Source of the DNA: Shimazuella soli
Lineage (GTDB): Bacteria > Bacillota > Bacilli > Thermoactinomycetales > Thermoactinomycetaceae
Assembly (NCBI RefSeq): GCF_022511585.1
Contig: NZ_JAKWBN010000010.1
Location: forward strand, 1 to 64,000
Length of the DNA stretch: 64,000 nt
Direction: 5' to 3'
Of this stretch, positions 52,608 through 61,054 are shown piece by piece. How positions within the stretch are numbered: the stretch's first letter is position 1; each line of letters starts with the position of its first letter. The position numbers were made by a program, and so were the translations under genes. The notes beneath the pieces were generated by a model that was not told where the DNA came from, did no database searches, and was given only the letters and a program-made list of their open reading frames with translations.

Positions 52608-54950
52608 CTAATTAATTTGTTCTGTCTTGGAATTAGCGTTACCATTTTGTTGTTGTTTCCATTCTTCTAGAGAAAGACGAACTTCTCGAGGTTTACTACC
52701 TTCATATGGTCCAACAATTCCATTTTGCTCCATCGTATCTATTAATCTAGCTGCTCGGGAATAACCAACTCTCAACCTTCTTTGCAGTAAGGAAACAGAA
52801 GCAGTTTTCGCTTCTACAACTAGTTGTACAGCTTCTAAATATAGGTCGTCTTGAGGATCATCTATTTGCTGTCCTTCTGTCGAAGTAGGAATCATTTCTT
52901 GTACATATTTTGCTTCTTGTTGACCTTTCACAAAAGAAACAACTTGCTCCACTTCCTCATCGGATAAATACGTACCTTGCAGTCGAACTGGTTTAGGAGC
53001 TCCTACTGGTAAGTAGAGCATATCTCCTCTTCCTAGTAGTTTTTCTGCTCCACCCATATCTAGGATTGTTCGAGAATCTGTCTGAGCAGAAACAGCAAAT
53101 GCAATACGAGAAGGGATATTCGCTTTGATCACACCAGTAATAACATCAACTGATGGCCTTTGCGTTGCAATAATCAAATGAATACCTGCGGCTCTGGCCA
53201 TTTGTGCGAGACGACAAATCGCATCTTCTACATCACCGGGTGCCACCATCATAAGATCAGCTAACTCATCTACTATCACAACAATATATGGTAACTTTGG
53301 CTGTCCATTCTTTTCTTGTGCTACTAAAGTATTATACCTTTCAATATCCCTAGCTCCAATATTTGCAAACATTTCATATCGTTTTTCCATTTCTTTGACT
53401 ACTTTTTTAAGAGCAATAGCTGCTCGACGTGGATCAGTGACAACTGGAGCAAGAAGATGTGGAATACCATTGTAAATGTTAAGTTCTACCATTTTAGGAT
53501 CAATCATCATCAGTTTTACTTCATCTGGTTTTGCCTTATAGAGCAAACTCACAATAATACCATTGATACACACACTTTTTCCTGAACCTGTTGCCCCCGC
53601 AACTAATAAGTGCGGCATTTTCGATAGAACCGCAACATTGGGGTCTCCTGAAATATCTCTACCAAGAGAAATCGTCAATTTTGAATCAGATTTTTGATAT
53701 TCATCACTTTCGATGATGTCACGCAGACCAACCATCGCAACTTCTGTATTTGGCACTTCAATACCAATTGCTGATTTTCCTGGTATTGGAGCTTCGATCC
53801 GAATATCTTTTGCAGCTAGGACTAAAGCCAAATCATCGGCTAGATTTACAATTCTACTTACTTTTACTCCTACTTGCGGTTGTATTTCATATCGGGTCAC
53901 AGCTGGTCCACGATGAATATGGATGACTCTTGCAGAAACACCGAAACTCTCTAATGTATGTACCAATTTTTCCGCATTTTTATTAAGATCGTGCTTGTCC
54001 GCTATCGGTGTTTTTTTCTGCTGTGCCAAGATGTTTATCGGAGGCAGCTGATAATGTTCATTGGAAGATTCCATCTGAAAAGGAACTTCTACATGTTCCT
54101 CTTCTTTTACTGGCTTTAGTGACTCCTGTTTAGTTCCCATTTTTAACGTTAATTGTTCCCTCGGTTCTTCAACTGGTGCTTTATTTAGAGCAGACTCTTC
54201 AAAATCAAAGATTGTCGGCTTTATCTCTTCTTTCTCTTCGATGATTGGATCTTTTGTCACGCTTCCGATAGATGTTACTTTGCGCCGTCTTTTATTTTTT
54301 ACATTTTGTTCTTTCTTATAATAAGAAGCGAAAAACGTAGCCAATTTTGTTTTCCAAGCAGCTTTTTTGCCATCCCAAAACTTACTTATATGATGGAAAA
54401 ATTTCACATAGGAAAAACCCGTCACAAGTAAAAAACCACACAAAAATAATGCACAGAGTGCCACAACGGTTCCAATACTTTCAAATAAAAAATAAAAAAG
54501 AGCAAAGATCACTCCGCCAATCATCCCACCACCTACATCCGTCGGCAGGCGTGATTCCCGTTCTGCTAAGAGCAGATTCCAAGTCTTATCGATAATGGAC
54601 CCATGAAACCCCTGGGCAATCAGCAATTGAAACGTAAAATAGTGGGAGAAAGCTAAAAGCGAAAGGAGAACTATAACAATACCAGTCATACGTGGTGACC
54701 AATCATTTGGCCATCTGCGTTTCAACATCACATAAAAACCTAAACCCACTCCAATCAAAGGAATGAGAAAATCATAGGACCCTACAAAAAAGCGTGCCAG
54801 GTACGTTAAATTCCTACCGATCGCTCCCAAACTTGCCATAGCAATAATCGATAATGCCAGAATCGTTATACCATATATTTCAAATAATAATTCTCGCTTG
54901 AATTTTTCTGTACGCGGCGTACTTATTGGTTTCGTTGCTTTTTTCGCCAT
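52608..54950 (-). CDS. spoIIIE: DNA translocase SpoIIIE/FtsK
   Basis: Moves the chromosome into the forespore or through the closing septum. In 780 residues four membrane spans lie in the first 180. A charged linker follows (to about 330). The RecA-like motor has Walker A GATGSGKSVC near 455 and Walker B VVIVDELADLMM near 555. The C-terminal winged-helix gamma domain (LLQRRLRVGYSRAARLID) reads SRS/KOPS sequences. ATG at 54950 is chosen because AGGGAG precedes it. Neighbours ylzJ and tepA are as in Bacillus, except for the lipase gene between. Confidence 0.95.
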   Translation of the reverse strand: MAKKATKPISTPRTEKFKRELLFEIYGITILALSIIAMASLGAIGRNLTYLARFFVGSYDFLIPLIGVGLGFYVMLKRRWPNDWSPRMTGIVIVLLSLLAFSHYFTFQLLIAQGFHGSIIDKTWNLLLAERESRLPTDVGGGMIGGVIFALFYFLFESIGTVVALCALFLCGFLLVTGFSYVKFFHHISKFWDGKKAAWKTKLATFFASYYKKEQNVKNKRRRKVTSIGSVTKDPIIEEKEEIKPTIFDFEESALNKAPVEEPREQLTLKMGTKQESLKPVKEEEHVEVPFQMESSNEHYQLPPINILAQQKKTPIADKHDLNKNAEKLVHTLESFGVSARVIHIHRGPAVTRYEIQPQVGVKVSRIVNLADDLALVLAAKDIRIEAPIPGKSAIGIEVPNTEVAMVGLRDIIESDEYQKSDSKLTISLGRDISGDPNVAVLSKMPHLLVAGATGSGKSVCINGIIVSLLYKAKPDEVKLMMIDPKMVELNIYNGIPHLLAPVVTDPRRAAIALKKVVKEMEKRYEMFANIGARDIERYNTLVAQEKNGQPKLPYIVVIVDELADLMMVAPGDVEDAICRLAQMARAAGIHLIIATQRPSVDVITGVIKANIPSRIAFAVSAQTDSRTILDMGGAEKLLGRGDMLYLPVGAPKPVRLQGTYLSDEEVEQVVSFVKGQQEAKYVQEMIPTSTEGQQIDDPQDDLYLEAVQLVVEAKTASVSLLQRRLRVGYSRAARLIDTMEQNGIVGPYEGSKPREVRLSLEEWKQQQNGNANSKTEQIN

Positions 54951-55112
54951 TTCATCCAACTCCCTGTAACCTTTCACCAGCATTATAACATGGATCACCG
55001 TGTCAAGTGAGTTTTTTTGGGAATTTATTGGTTAGATATGGAAGTGGATTTAAGCTCTTCCATCTGCAATTTAAAAAAAGCAAAACCTTATATAAAAATA
55101 TGAAATTATATA

Positions 55113-55142
55113 TTGACAGCGCTTTCATCATTTTGTTTTAAT
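55113..55142 (+). promoter_or_regulatory. Lipase promoter overlapped by a cre (CcpA) site
   Basis: TTGACAGCGCTTTCAT at 55113-55128 fits the cre consensus WTGNNARCGNWWWCAW at every position. Its first six bases are a consensus -35 box, and TTTAAT at 55137-55142 lies 18 bases on. Binding of CcpA would block RNA polymerase, so the lipase should be repressed by preferred sugars. The 5' leader is about 110 bases. Confidence 0.8.
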
Positions 55143-55257
55143 AACTATAAGTTAATCAAAAATAAAAGAATTGCACGGAGAATGGAGACCGCAATTTTTC
55201 TGTTTAAACGCAGAAATTTGTAGGTCTTTTTCTTTATGCGACGGAAGGGGAACTCAA

Positions 55258-56118
55258 ATGCAAATGAAAGCTTACCGAATTATTTTTTCCTTTCTTGCCA
55301 GCGCCTGTCTCATGTTAATTAGTAACACAGCATTTGCAGAAACCAATTCCTCCACAGCATTTCTATCGGAGGAAGGACCTGCGCCAATTGGAGCAAATAA
55401 TCCCAGTTGTCATCCAGATGAGAAACACCCTTATCCAGTTATATTAGTCCCGGGAACATTTGAAACCATGCAGGCAAATTGGGCTGCACTTGCTCCTTGG
55501 TTAGCAGCGAGGGGATATTGTGTATACACGCTGAATTATGGCCTCGGAAACCTTGGTCCTTCTACTGGACCTATCGAAAAGTCCGCTGACGAGTTAAAAA
55601 TCTTTGTAGACAATGTACTGAAACTGACAGGATCGAAAAAAGTTTCTCTTGTTGGTCATAGCCAAGGAGGAATGATGGCCCGTTACTATATCAAATTTCT
55701 TGGCGGACAAGATAAAGTAGATGATCTGATCGGGCTGGTTCCTAGCAATCATGGTACTAATGGGATTGCCAATTTACAATTGCTTACTTCTACCGTAGCT
55801 GATCTTACAAACTGCGATGCTTGCAAGCAACAACTGATAGGGTCAGATTTTCTTCAAAAACTAAATCAAGGGGACGAAACTCCTGGCACTGTGTCTTATA
55901 CATCAATTGGCACACGTACCGATGAAGTAGTTGTCCCTTATACTTCAGCCTTTTTAACTGGGCCTTCTGAACGAGTAGTCAACATCACCTTACAAAATTA
56001 CTATCCTTTGGATTTGATTGAACATCAATTCATTCCATTTGATCTGAATACCTTCAACTTTATCCTTGATGCATTGAGTCATGATGGCCCAGCAAACCCT
56101 GAACGCGCCGTGAAATAA
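55258..56118 (+). CDS. Secreted lipase (class 2 / actinobacterial-type triacylglycerol lipase)
   Basis: 286 residues with a clear Sec signal peptide (basic start, hydrophobic core IIFSFLASACLMLIS, cleavage after AFA near 27). The mature part has HPYPVILVPGTFE, the nucleophile elbow LVGHSQGGM, then VPSNHGT, the Asp in GTRTDEVVVPY and the His in IEHQF. Four cysteines (PSCH, GYC, NCDAC) may form disulphides outside the cell. The pattern is closest to lipases of Streptomyces and relatives, so acquisition is possible. ATG at 55258 has AAGGGG upstream. It lies divergently between spoIIIE and ylzJ and interrupts that conserved order. Confidence 0.9.
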   Translation: MQMKAYRIIFSFLASACLMLISNTAFAETNSSTAFLSEEGPAPIGANNPSCHPDEKHPYPVILVPGTFETMQANWAALAPWLAARGYCVYTLNYGLGNLGPSTGPIEKSADELKIFVDNVLKLTGSKKVSLVGHSQGGMMARYYIKFLGGQDKVDDLIGLVPSNHGTNGIANLQLLTSTVADLTNCDACKQQLIGSDFLQKLNQGDETPGTVSYTSIGTRTDEVVVPYTSAFLTGPSERVVNITLQNYYPLDLIEHQFIPFDLNTFNFILDALSHDGPANPERAVK

Positions 56119-56139
56119 ATTTTTCTCACAAAAATCATA

Positions 56140-56352
56140 TTATGAACTGTGAAAAATCACATTTCCAGGCTGAAATCGGGGGTCGAGAAAATGAGCAGGA
56201 TCAGGGCTTAGTAACCGAACTACTCGCATAGCATCTCCATCTTGCTGAACTAAAAGCCTTACACCATCCACAATCGTTTCATGAATAGGTGGAACCGCAT
56301 TGGTGAGATCTTGGAATACGATTTCCTCAGGAAGAAGTGTCCAATGAAGCAT
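56140..56352 (-). CDS. ylzJ: YlzJ-like protein
   Basis: 70 residues of the YlzJ family, small proteins of unknown function in endospore formers: [12 protein letters not shown] at the start, [12 protein letters not shown], and [10 protein letters not shown] at the end. GGAGGAAG precedes the ATG. It overlaps the tepA end by 26 bases and lies before spoIIIE as in B. subtilis. Confidence 0.88.
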   Translation of the reverse strand: MLHWTLLPEEIVFQDLTNAVPPIHETIVDGVRLLVQQDGDAMRVVRLLSPDPAHFLDPRFQPGNVIFHSS

Positions 56353-57052
56353 CAGTGCTTCCTCCTTTTCGCTCTTTTATCAGCCGATTAAGCTCACTCA
56401 TTGCATCGGAAATACCACCAACTCGATCAATGAGCCCCATTCCCACTGCATCTTTTCCCACCACATTCGTTCCGATATCTCTTGCAAGTTCACCAGTCCG
56501 AAACATCAAATCACGTAACTTCTCTTCTGTCACCTTGGAATGACTGGAAATAAACCGAATCACCCGATCTTGCATTTTCTCTAAGTACTCAAATGTCTGT
56601 GGAACACCAATCACCAAACCTGTTAGCCGGATGGGGTGTATGGTCATTGTTGCTGTTTCAGCTATAAAAGAAACGTCAGCAGAAACTGCGATTGGGGCGC
56701 CAATGCTATGTCCACCACCTAATACGATGGAAACTGTAGGTTTACTCATGGTGGCAATCATCTCTGAAATGGCTAATCCTGCTTCTACATCACCACCGAC
56801 TGTATTTAAGATCAGTACTACTCCTTCAATTTTTGGATTTTGCTCTGCTGCGACAATTTGGGGAATAACATGCTCATATTTGGTTGTTTTGTTTTGTGGC
56901 GGCATAACCAAATGCCCTTCTATTTGTCCAATGATGGGCAGGCAGAAAATATTTGACTCCATTTGTGGTACATTGGTCTGCCCTAACTGCTGAATTGCTT
57001 GAACTACGTTTTTCTTTTTCGCATCTTCTTGGATTTCTGGTTCATCATTCAT
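56327..57052 (-). CDS. tepA: ClpP-fold protease TepA (YmfB)
   Basis: 241 residues of the ClpP/crotonase fold. Catalytic elements are [18 protein letters not shown], the nucleophile Ser in [10 protein letters not shown] near 140, and TIHPIRL with the His. In B. subtilis TepA is linked to degradation of signal peptides or to sporulation. ATG at 57052 is chosen because AAAGGTGG precedes it. It overlaps ylzJ and forms an operon with it. Confidence 0.92.
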   Translation of the reverse strand: MNDEPEIQEDAKKKNVVQAIQQLGQTNVPQMESNIFCLPIIGQIEGHLVMPPQNKTTKYEHVIPQIVAAEQNPKIEGVVLILNTVGGDVEAGLAISEMIATMSKPTVSIVLGGGHSIGAPIAVSADVSFIAETATMTIHPIRLTGLVIGVPQTFEYLEKMQDRVIRFISSHSKVTEEKLRDLMFRTGELARDIGTNVVGKDAVGMGLIDRVGGISDAMSELNRLIKERKGGSTDASLDTSS

Positions 57053-57096
57053 TAATAAAATCCACCTTTCTATGTTTTCCTTAGTATGAACCAAAC

Positions 57097-57136
57097 AAAA
57101 AGAAACTCATCCTAATTTTCAGGATGAGTTTCTTTT
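57097..57136. terminator. Strong bidirectional hairpin at the end of the LPETA gene
   Basis: A 16-bp stem (AAAAGAAACTCATCCT/AGGATGAGTTTCTTTT) with a short loop overlaps the gene's last codons and has A and T runs on each side. Confidence 0.85.
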
Positions 57137-57963
57137 CTTGCTAAGAGATAGGCAATGCTAAAACAAACAATGACAAAACTAGCAACTGCATGATTTAGAT
57201 CATTTCCGGCTGTTTCTGGCAACGTTCCAGACTTTGTCTTAGGATCAGGAGTTTCTTCTGATGACACTGCGACTTTGTCAGATGAATTACTTTTCTGGTT
57301 GGTTTGTGTTTTTGTGTCAACTGCTCCAGAAACAGATTTGTTTTGAACCTCTTGTTTGTCTGTTTGAATATTTCCTGCAGATGCTGTTACTTTGTGCTCT
57401 CCAGCAGATGAAGCCGTAGAATTTGAAGTATAGTTATCCGATTTAGATGATGTCATAGCTGTATTCTGATTGGATGCAGGAAGTGTTTTTTGCTCAGATG
57501 TGGATTTTGATTCGGTCGGTTCTGATTTATGTTCGTTCGGATGCTTTTCGTGGTTACTCTTTTCCGAATCTTTTGATTTCTCTTCCTTATGTTTTGTAAT
57601 AGGAGTATCTTTTTTAATTGGCTCATCATTTGGTGATGTCACTTTTACTGTTGGTTCATCAATTGGAGGTTTTTGTGGTGATAAGTCAGATGTTTTTATT
57701 TCTGACTGTTTTATAGAAGGTTCAACTTGATCCACATGTGATTGTGCCGAAGGTTCATCTAATGGAGATGAACTCGGAGGCATTTCCTTAATACCAAAAG
57801 CAAACGCACTTCCTATTCCTGTTGTTAACCCGATTAGGCTAGCAAATAAAATTATTAAAATAGCATTACCTTTTTTGTAAGTTTGCTTTGGACTAGGTAT
57901 AGCCTCTTTTTTGGGTTTCAGAGCATCAACTCGAAATCCTTCTAAAGATTTATTGGGATCCAT
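57112..57963 (-). CDS. Putative sortase-anchored surface protein (LPETA signal)
   Basis: 283 residues. There is a short cytoplasmic start, a hydrophobic signal-anchor (GNAILIILFASLIGLTTGIGSAFAFG, about 32-57), and then about 190 residues of low-complexity Ser/Thr/Lys/Glu-rich sequence without a fold. The end has LPETAGND, a hydrophobic stretch (HAVASFVIVCFSIAYLLA) and a charged tail RKETHPEN. That is the full three-part sortase sorting signal, with LPETA instead of LPxTG, as for class D or E enzymes. AAAGGAGGG precedes the ATG. No sortase gene is in the window. It is probably a wall-anchored stalk or spore/hypha surface component; the function is unknown. Confidence 0.7.
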   Translation of the reverse strand: MDPNKSLEGFRVDALKPKKEAIPSPKQTYKKGNAILIILFASLIGLTTGIGSAFAFGIKEMPPSSSPLDEPSAQSHVDQVEPSIKQSEIKTSDLSPQKPPIDEPTVKVTSPNDEPIKKDTPITKHKEEKSKDSEKSNHEKHPNEHKSEPTESKSTSEQKTLPASNQNTAMTSSKSDNYTSNSTASSAGEHKVTASAGNIQTDKQEVQNKSVSGAVDTKTQTNQKSNSSDKVAVSSEETPDPKTKSGTLPETAGNDLNHAVASFVIVCFSIAYLLARKETHPEN

Positions 57964-58099
57964 CTACGTCCCTCCTTTCGGAGCTATTCTAATATTATGA
58001 CAAATAAATTGAAATAGCAACAACTTCAGCGAAATTTAGGAATATATTGCCTTATGAAAAAATATCTTCTTTGACAAAAACCGCAAAAATCATAAAGAA

Positions 58100-58133
58100 A
58101 AATCAGAAGGGAAGAACGTTTCCTTTCTGATTT
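58100..58133 (-). terminator. Terminator after the VOC gene
   Basis: AAATCAGAA.GGAAA/TTTCCTTTCTGATTT forms a long near-perfect stem followed by TTTTTC on the minus strand. Confidence 0.75.
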
Positions 58134-58140
58134 CTTCGAC

Positions 58141-58503
58141 CTAACTTTTTAATAAGTACTCATTTCCTTCGTTATCTTGAAACTGCACAAAAGTGCCCCA
58201 TTGCATTTTTTGTGGTTCTCCTGAAAAATTAACACCTTTTTCCATAAGATGCTGATACGTTTGTTCTACATCTTCACACACAAAAACAATGGATGCTTTA
58301 TGTTCATCCGCGTTAGCCATCATGGATTTCGGATAAATCACAAGGTGAGTCTGTGCATTTTCAGGGGCAACTTCTAGCCAATAACTATTTGGTCCCATCT
58401 GCTTTTTCTCTTTTTGAACAAATCCCATCTGTTCGATCCAAAAACGCTCAGCTGTCTCTTGATCATTTACATAAACGGCAACAGTAGCTATGTTTGTTAA
58501 CAT
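58141..58503 (-). CDS. VOC-superfamily (glyoxalase-like) protein
   Basis: 120 residues with two beta-alpha-beta-beta-beta units: IATVAVYVNDQETAERFWIEQMGF and IVFVCEDVEQTYQHLMEKGVNF, ending FQDNEGNEYLL. This is the VOC fold shared by glyoxalases, dioxygenases and bleomycin/fosfomycin resistance proteins. The usual N-terminal metal His is not seen, so the metal site is uncertain. AGGGG precedes the ATG. It stands alone between two terminators, beside a drug exporter. Confidence 0.85.
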   Translation of the reverse strand: MLTNIATVAVYVNDQETAERFWIEQMGFVQKEKKQMGPNSYWLEVAPENAQTHLVIYPKSMMANADEHKASIVFVCEDVEQTYQHLMEKGVNFSGEPQKMQWGTFVQFQDNEGNEYLLKS

Positions 58504-58569
58504 GTTAAAAACCCCTATACTTATTTATAAATATAAGGTTTCCGTTCAAATATACAAATATCCATAAAA

Positions 58570-58592
58570 AAACTCCATATGATATGGAGTTT
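58570..58592 (-). terminator. Terminator after the MFS exporter gene
   Basis: The dyad AAACTCCATAT/ATATGGAGTTT is followed by TTTTTTTATGG on the minus strand. Confidence 0.85.
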
Positions 58593-58595
58593 AGA

Positions 58596-60215
58596 TCAGG
58601 ATGCTTTTTTCTCTTCTGTTGGCTCTTTACCATCCGAAATTTTAATATTTTTTAGAAATGGGGCAAATACCAAGCCTGCAATAACAAAGACCAAACCAAC
58701 AATAAAAACTAAATGAAGAGAATCCACTAAGGTACCTTTTAAAATAGGTACAAATATATTTTGCATCGCTTGAGGAATTTTGTTCATTGTTTCTGAACTG
58801 AGTAGCATCGAATATAACCCTTGTGGATTATTTGCCACCAGATCTTTCATATGTGTCACCATTCCATGTGCCTGTGGTGGCAATTTGTCTAACGTTGGAA
58901 CCAATTGATTCGTTAATAAAGTAGACGATTTATGGTTCATAATTGCACCTAAGATAGTCATCCCAAAAGTACCGCCAATTTGACGGAAAAACTGGCTTGA
59001 AGAAGTTACTACACCTAATTCTGACTTAGGAAAAGACTCCTGAAGAGCAAGTGTAAGTAAAGGCATAATGAGTCCCATACCTAATCCTAAAATAACCATA
59101 TCCGTCATCGCTTGCAGTTTTGATGTTTCCATTGTCATCGTAGACAATAAATAAAAACCAAAAGACATCACAGCCATCCCGATGATCATTTGAATGCGTA
59201 TGCCAATCTTCTTTACCAATTGTCCTGCTAAAATACTAGCAAGAATCATTGAAAACATCATCGGTGTCATAACTGTTCCTGATGCTGAAGCACTAATTCC
59301 AATAATACCTTGCATAAACAAAGGAACAAACATTATCGCACCGAACATTCCTAATGACATCAAAAATCCAATTCCATTTAATAATGTAAAGGTTCTATTT
59401 TTAAATAAATACATAGGTAGAATTGGCTCTTCTGCACGATTTTCGACCATCACAAACGCGACTAATCCCACTACAGCCAAAACGAACAAAGAAATAATTT
59501 GCCAGGAGCCCCAAGCATACTCATTTCCACCAAAGGTGAGTGCTAGGAGAAGACTGACAACACCCACAATCATCGTAAACATACCAAGAATATCAAATTT
59601 AACTGGTCCCTCAGCTTTATGACTTTTTAATCCCATTGCAATAAAGATAAAAGCTAAGAGGCCTACAGGGAGATTGATATAAAACACCCAACTCCAGTTT
59701 AATGAATCGACGATCCAGCCCCCAACTTGAGGACCGACTACAGAAGCCAGCGCAAAAATGCCACCAAAAACTCCTTGCCATTTGGCACGCTGGGCCCCAG
59801 TAAAAATATCCCCAATAATGATCATGGCCATTGGCATCATAACCCCGCCGCCTAAACCTTGCAATGCACGATAAAATATCAATTGGTCCATCGTTGAAGC
59901 TATTCCACAAAGAGCTGAACCTAACATAAAGATAAAAATACCCGATAAATAAACAACCTTGCGACCTAATAAGTCTGCTAATTTCCCTGCAATTGGTACA
60001 ATTGCTGTGGAGGTTAACATGTAGGCAGTAGTGAGCCATGTCATCAATTCTAGTCCGCCGAGTTCCCCAACAATTTTCGGCATTGCTGTACCAACAATCG
60101 TATTATCCAATGCCGCAAATAACATAGCTACTATTAACCCTGTAATCAATAATCCGTTACCTGATTTTTTTTCTTTGATATCTGTAACAGGTAAACTTGC
60201 TGAATTCTGACTCAA
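58596..60215 (-). CDS. MFS multidrug exporter, DHA2 family (EmrB/QacA type)
   Basis: 539 residues with 14 predicted spans. The family motif D1 LDNTIVGTAMPKI lies in the first span, motif A GKLADLLGRKVVY near 75, RALQGLGGGVMMPMA near 115, and motif C GVFGGIFALASVVGPQVGGW near 150. These features mark H+-driven exporters of the DHA2 group. The start is TTG at 60215 with AAGGAG 9 bases upstream. It follows marR by six bases and is evidently controlled by it. Substrates are unknown. Confidence 0.92.
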   Translation of the reverse strand: MSQNSASLPVTDIKEKKSGNGLLITGLIVAMLFAALDNTIVGTAMPKIVGELGGLELMTWLTTAYMLTSTAIVPIAGKLADLLGRKVVYLSGIFIFMLGSALCGIASTMDQLIFYRALQGLGGGVMMPMAMIIIGDIFTGAQRAKWQGVFGGIFALASVVGPQVGGWIVDSLNWSWVFYINLPVGLLAFIFIAMGLKSHKAEGPVKFDILGMFTMIVGVVSLLLALTFGGNEYAWGSWQIISLFVLAVVGLVAFVMVENRAEEPILPMYLFKNRTFTLLNGIGFLMSLGMFGAIMFVPLFMQGIIGISASASGTVMTPMMFSMILASILAGQLVKKIGIRIQMIIGMAVMSFGFYLLSTMTMETSKLQAMTDMVILGLGMGLIMPLLTLALQESFPKSELGVVTSSSQFFRQIGGTFGMTILGAIMNHKSSTLLTNQLVPTLDKLPPQAHGMVTHMKDLVANNPQGLYSMLLSSETMNKIPQAMQNIFVPILKGTLVDSLHLVFIVGLVFVIAGLVFAPFLKNIKISDGKEPTEEKKAS

Positions 60216-60221
60216 ACTAGC

Positions 60222-60659
60222 TCACTCCTTAGAGTCTATACGAGAAAGCTTTCTGAATATGGATACAAGAGAATCTAATTCCTCTCGATCAAGATGTGAC
60301 AAGTATTTCATTAATACTTGTTTTCTTTTCTCTAGTGTCTCATCTAATGTTTCATTTCCTTCTTCTGATATCTGAATAAAAACTACCCTCCGATCTTGCT
60401 CATCCCGATCCCGCAATACATATCCCTGCTTTAAAAGCCTATCTATCATTGCTGTAATGGCACTTGGCTTAACCGTCATTTCTTCCGCTAAGCTAGAAAC
60501 AGTACTACGGCCTTTTTTGCGAAGCAATTGAAGAATATAGAACTGTGGTCCTGTTAATTTAGGCTCACAATCCGTAGTTTGTTTGCTAATTCGTCTCATG
60601 GTAAGTAAGAAAATTTGTTGCAATTTCTCTACATATTGTTCAAGCTCTTTGCTCTCCAT
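60222..60659 (-). CDS. MarR-family repressor
   Basis: 145 residues with the winged-helix pattern: GPQFYILQLLRKKGRSTVSSLAEEMTVKPSAITAMIDRLLKQGYV and the wing DEQDRRVVFIQIS, flanked by dimerisation helices. AGGAGGG precedes the ATG. It is the first gene of the marR-exporter operon and likely represses it through the palindrome over its own -10 box. Confidence 0.93.
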   Translation of the reverse strand: MESKELEQYVEKLQQIFLLTMRRISKQTTDCEPKLTGPQFYILQLLRKKGRSTVSSLAEEMTVKPSAITAMIDRLLKQGYVLRDRDEQDRRVVFIQISEEGNETLDETLEKRKQVLMKYLSHLDREELDSLVSIFRKLSRIDSKE

Positions 60660-60715
60660 CTTGTTCCCTCCTTTTTATCCCTATCATATAAACTATTGAG
60701 ATCTTTAATATTTAA

Positions 60716-60752
60716 TATAGTTAACTATACGCTACTGCAACGCTATGGTCAA
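60716..60752 (-). promoter_or_regulatory. marR-exporter promoter with operator over the -10 box
   Basis: On the minus strand TTGACC (60752-60747) and TATAGT (60729-60724) are 17 bases apart. The perfect palindrome TATAGTTAACTATA (60716-60729) covers the -10 box, a typical place for MarR autorepression. Confidence 0.8.
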
Positions 60753-60892
60753 CCACTACAAGAGTATAATTTCAATTATAAATAATAAAAAAAATATTCC
60801 AACTTTATTTCGCGGTTGATCTAGAGTAAATAATAATATGGATATAAAAGATAGTTGCTTTGAACATGGAAAAATTGCCATGTGCAAAATAA

Positions 60893-60948
60893 TTTACAAA
60901 TACAATTTTAAAGTTTATATTGGTAATATGAAATTAAAACGCTTTCAA
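60893..60948 (+). promoter_or_regulatory. Promoter and cre-like site of the nag operon
   Basis: TTTACA (60893-60898) and TATATT (60916-60921) are 17 bases apart, giving a start near 60928. ATTAAAACGCTTTCAA (60933-60948) matches the cre consensus with one mismatch and lies just after the start, where CcpA would stop transcription. Confidence 0.75.
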
Positions 60949-60950
60949 TT

Positions 60951-60980
60951 GGCGTGTTACTGGTAATGCAGGCATAAGCC
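60951..60980 (+). promoter_or_regulatory. RAT antiterminator element
   Basis: The 30-base segment starts GGCGTGTTACTGGTAATG and continues CAGGCATAAGCC. It contains the TGTTACTG...GCAGGC core of ribonucleic antiterminator (RAT) elements bound by BglG/SacT/LicT/GlcT proteins. Its 3' end, AAGCC, is also the first part of the terminator stem, so binding of the antiterminator would stop terminator formation. Confidence 0.88.
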
Positions 60981-61020
60981 AAAAAAGATCTTCGGAAACT
61001 AAGGTCTTTTTTGGCTTTTT
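60976..61020 (+). terminator. Leader terminator controlled by the RAT
   Basis: A 13-bp perfect stem formed by AAGCC-A6-GA and TC-T6-GGCTT is followed by TTT. It lies between the promoter and the antiterminator gene and overlaps the RAT by five bases. Confidence 0.9.
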
Positions 61021-61054
61021 ATATGTAAATCACATATAAAGTAAGGTGTTGTTG

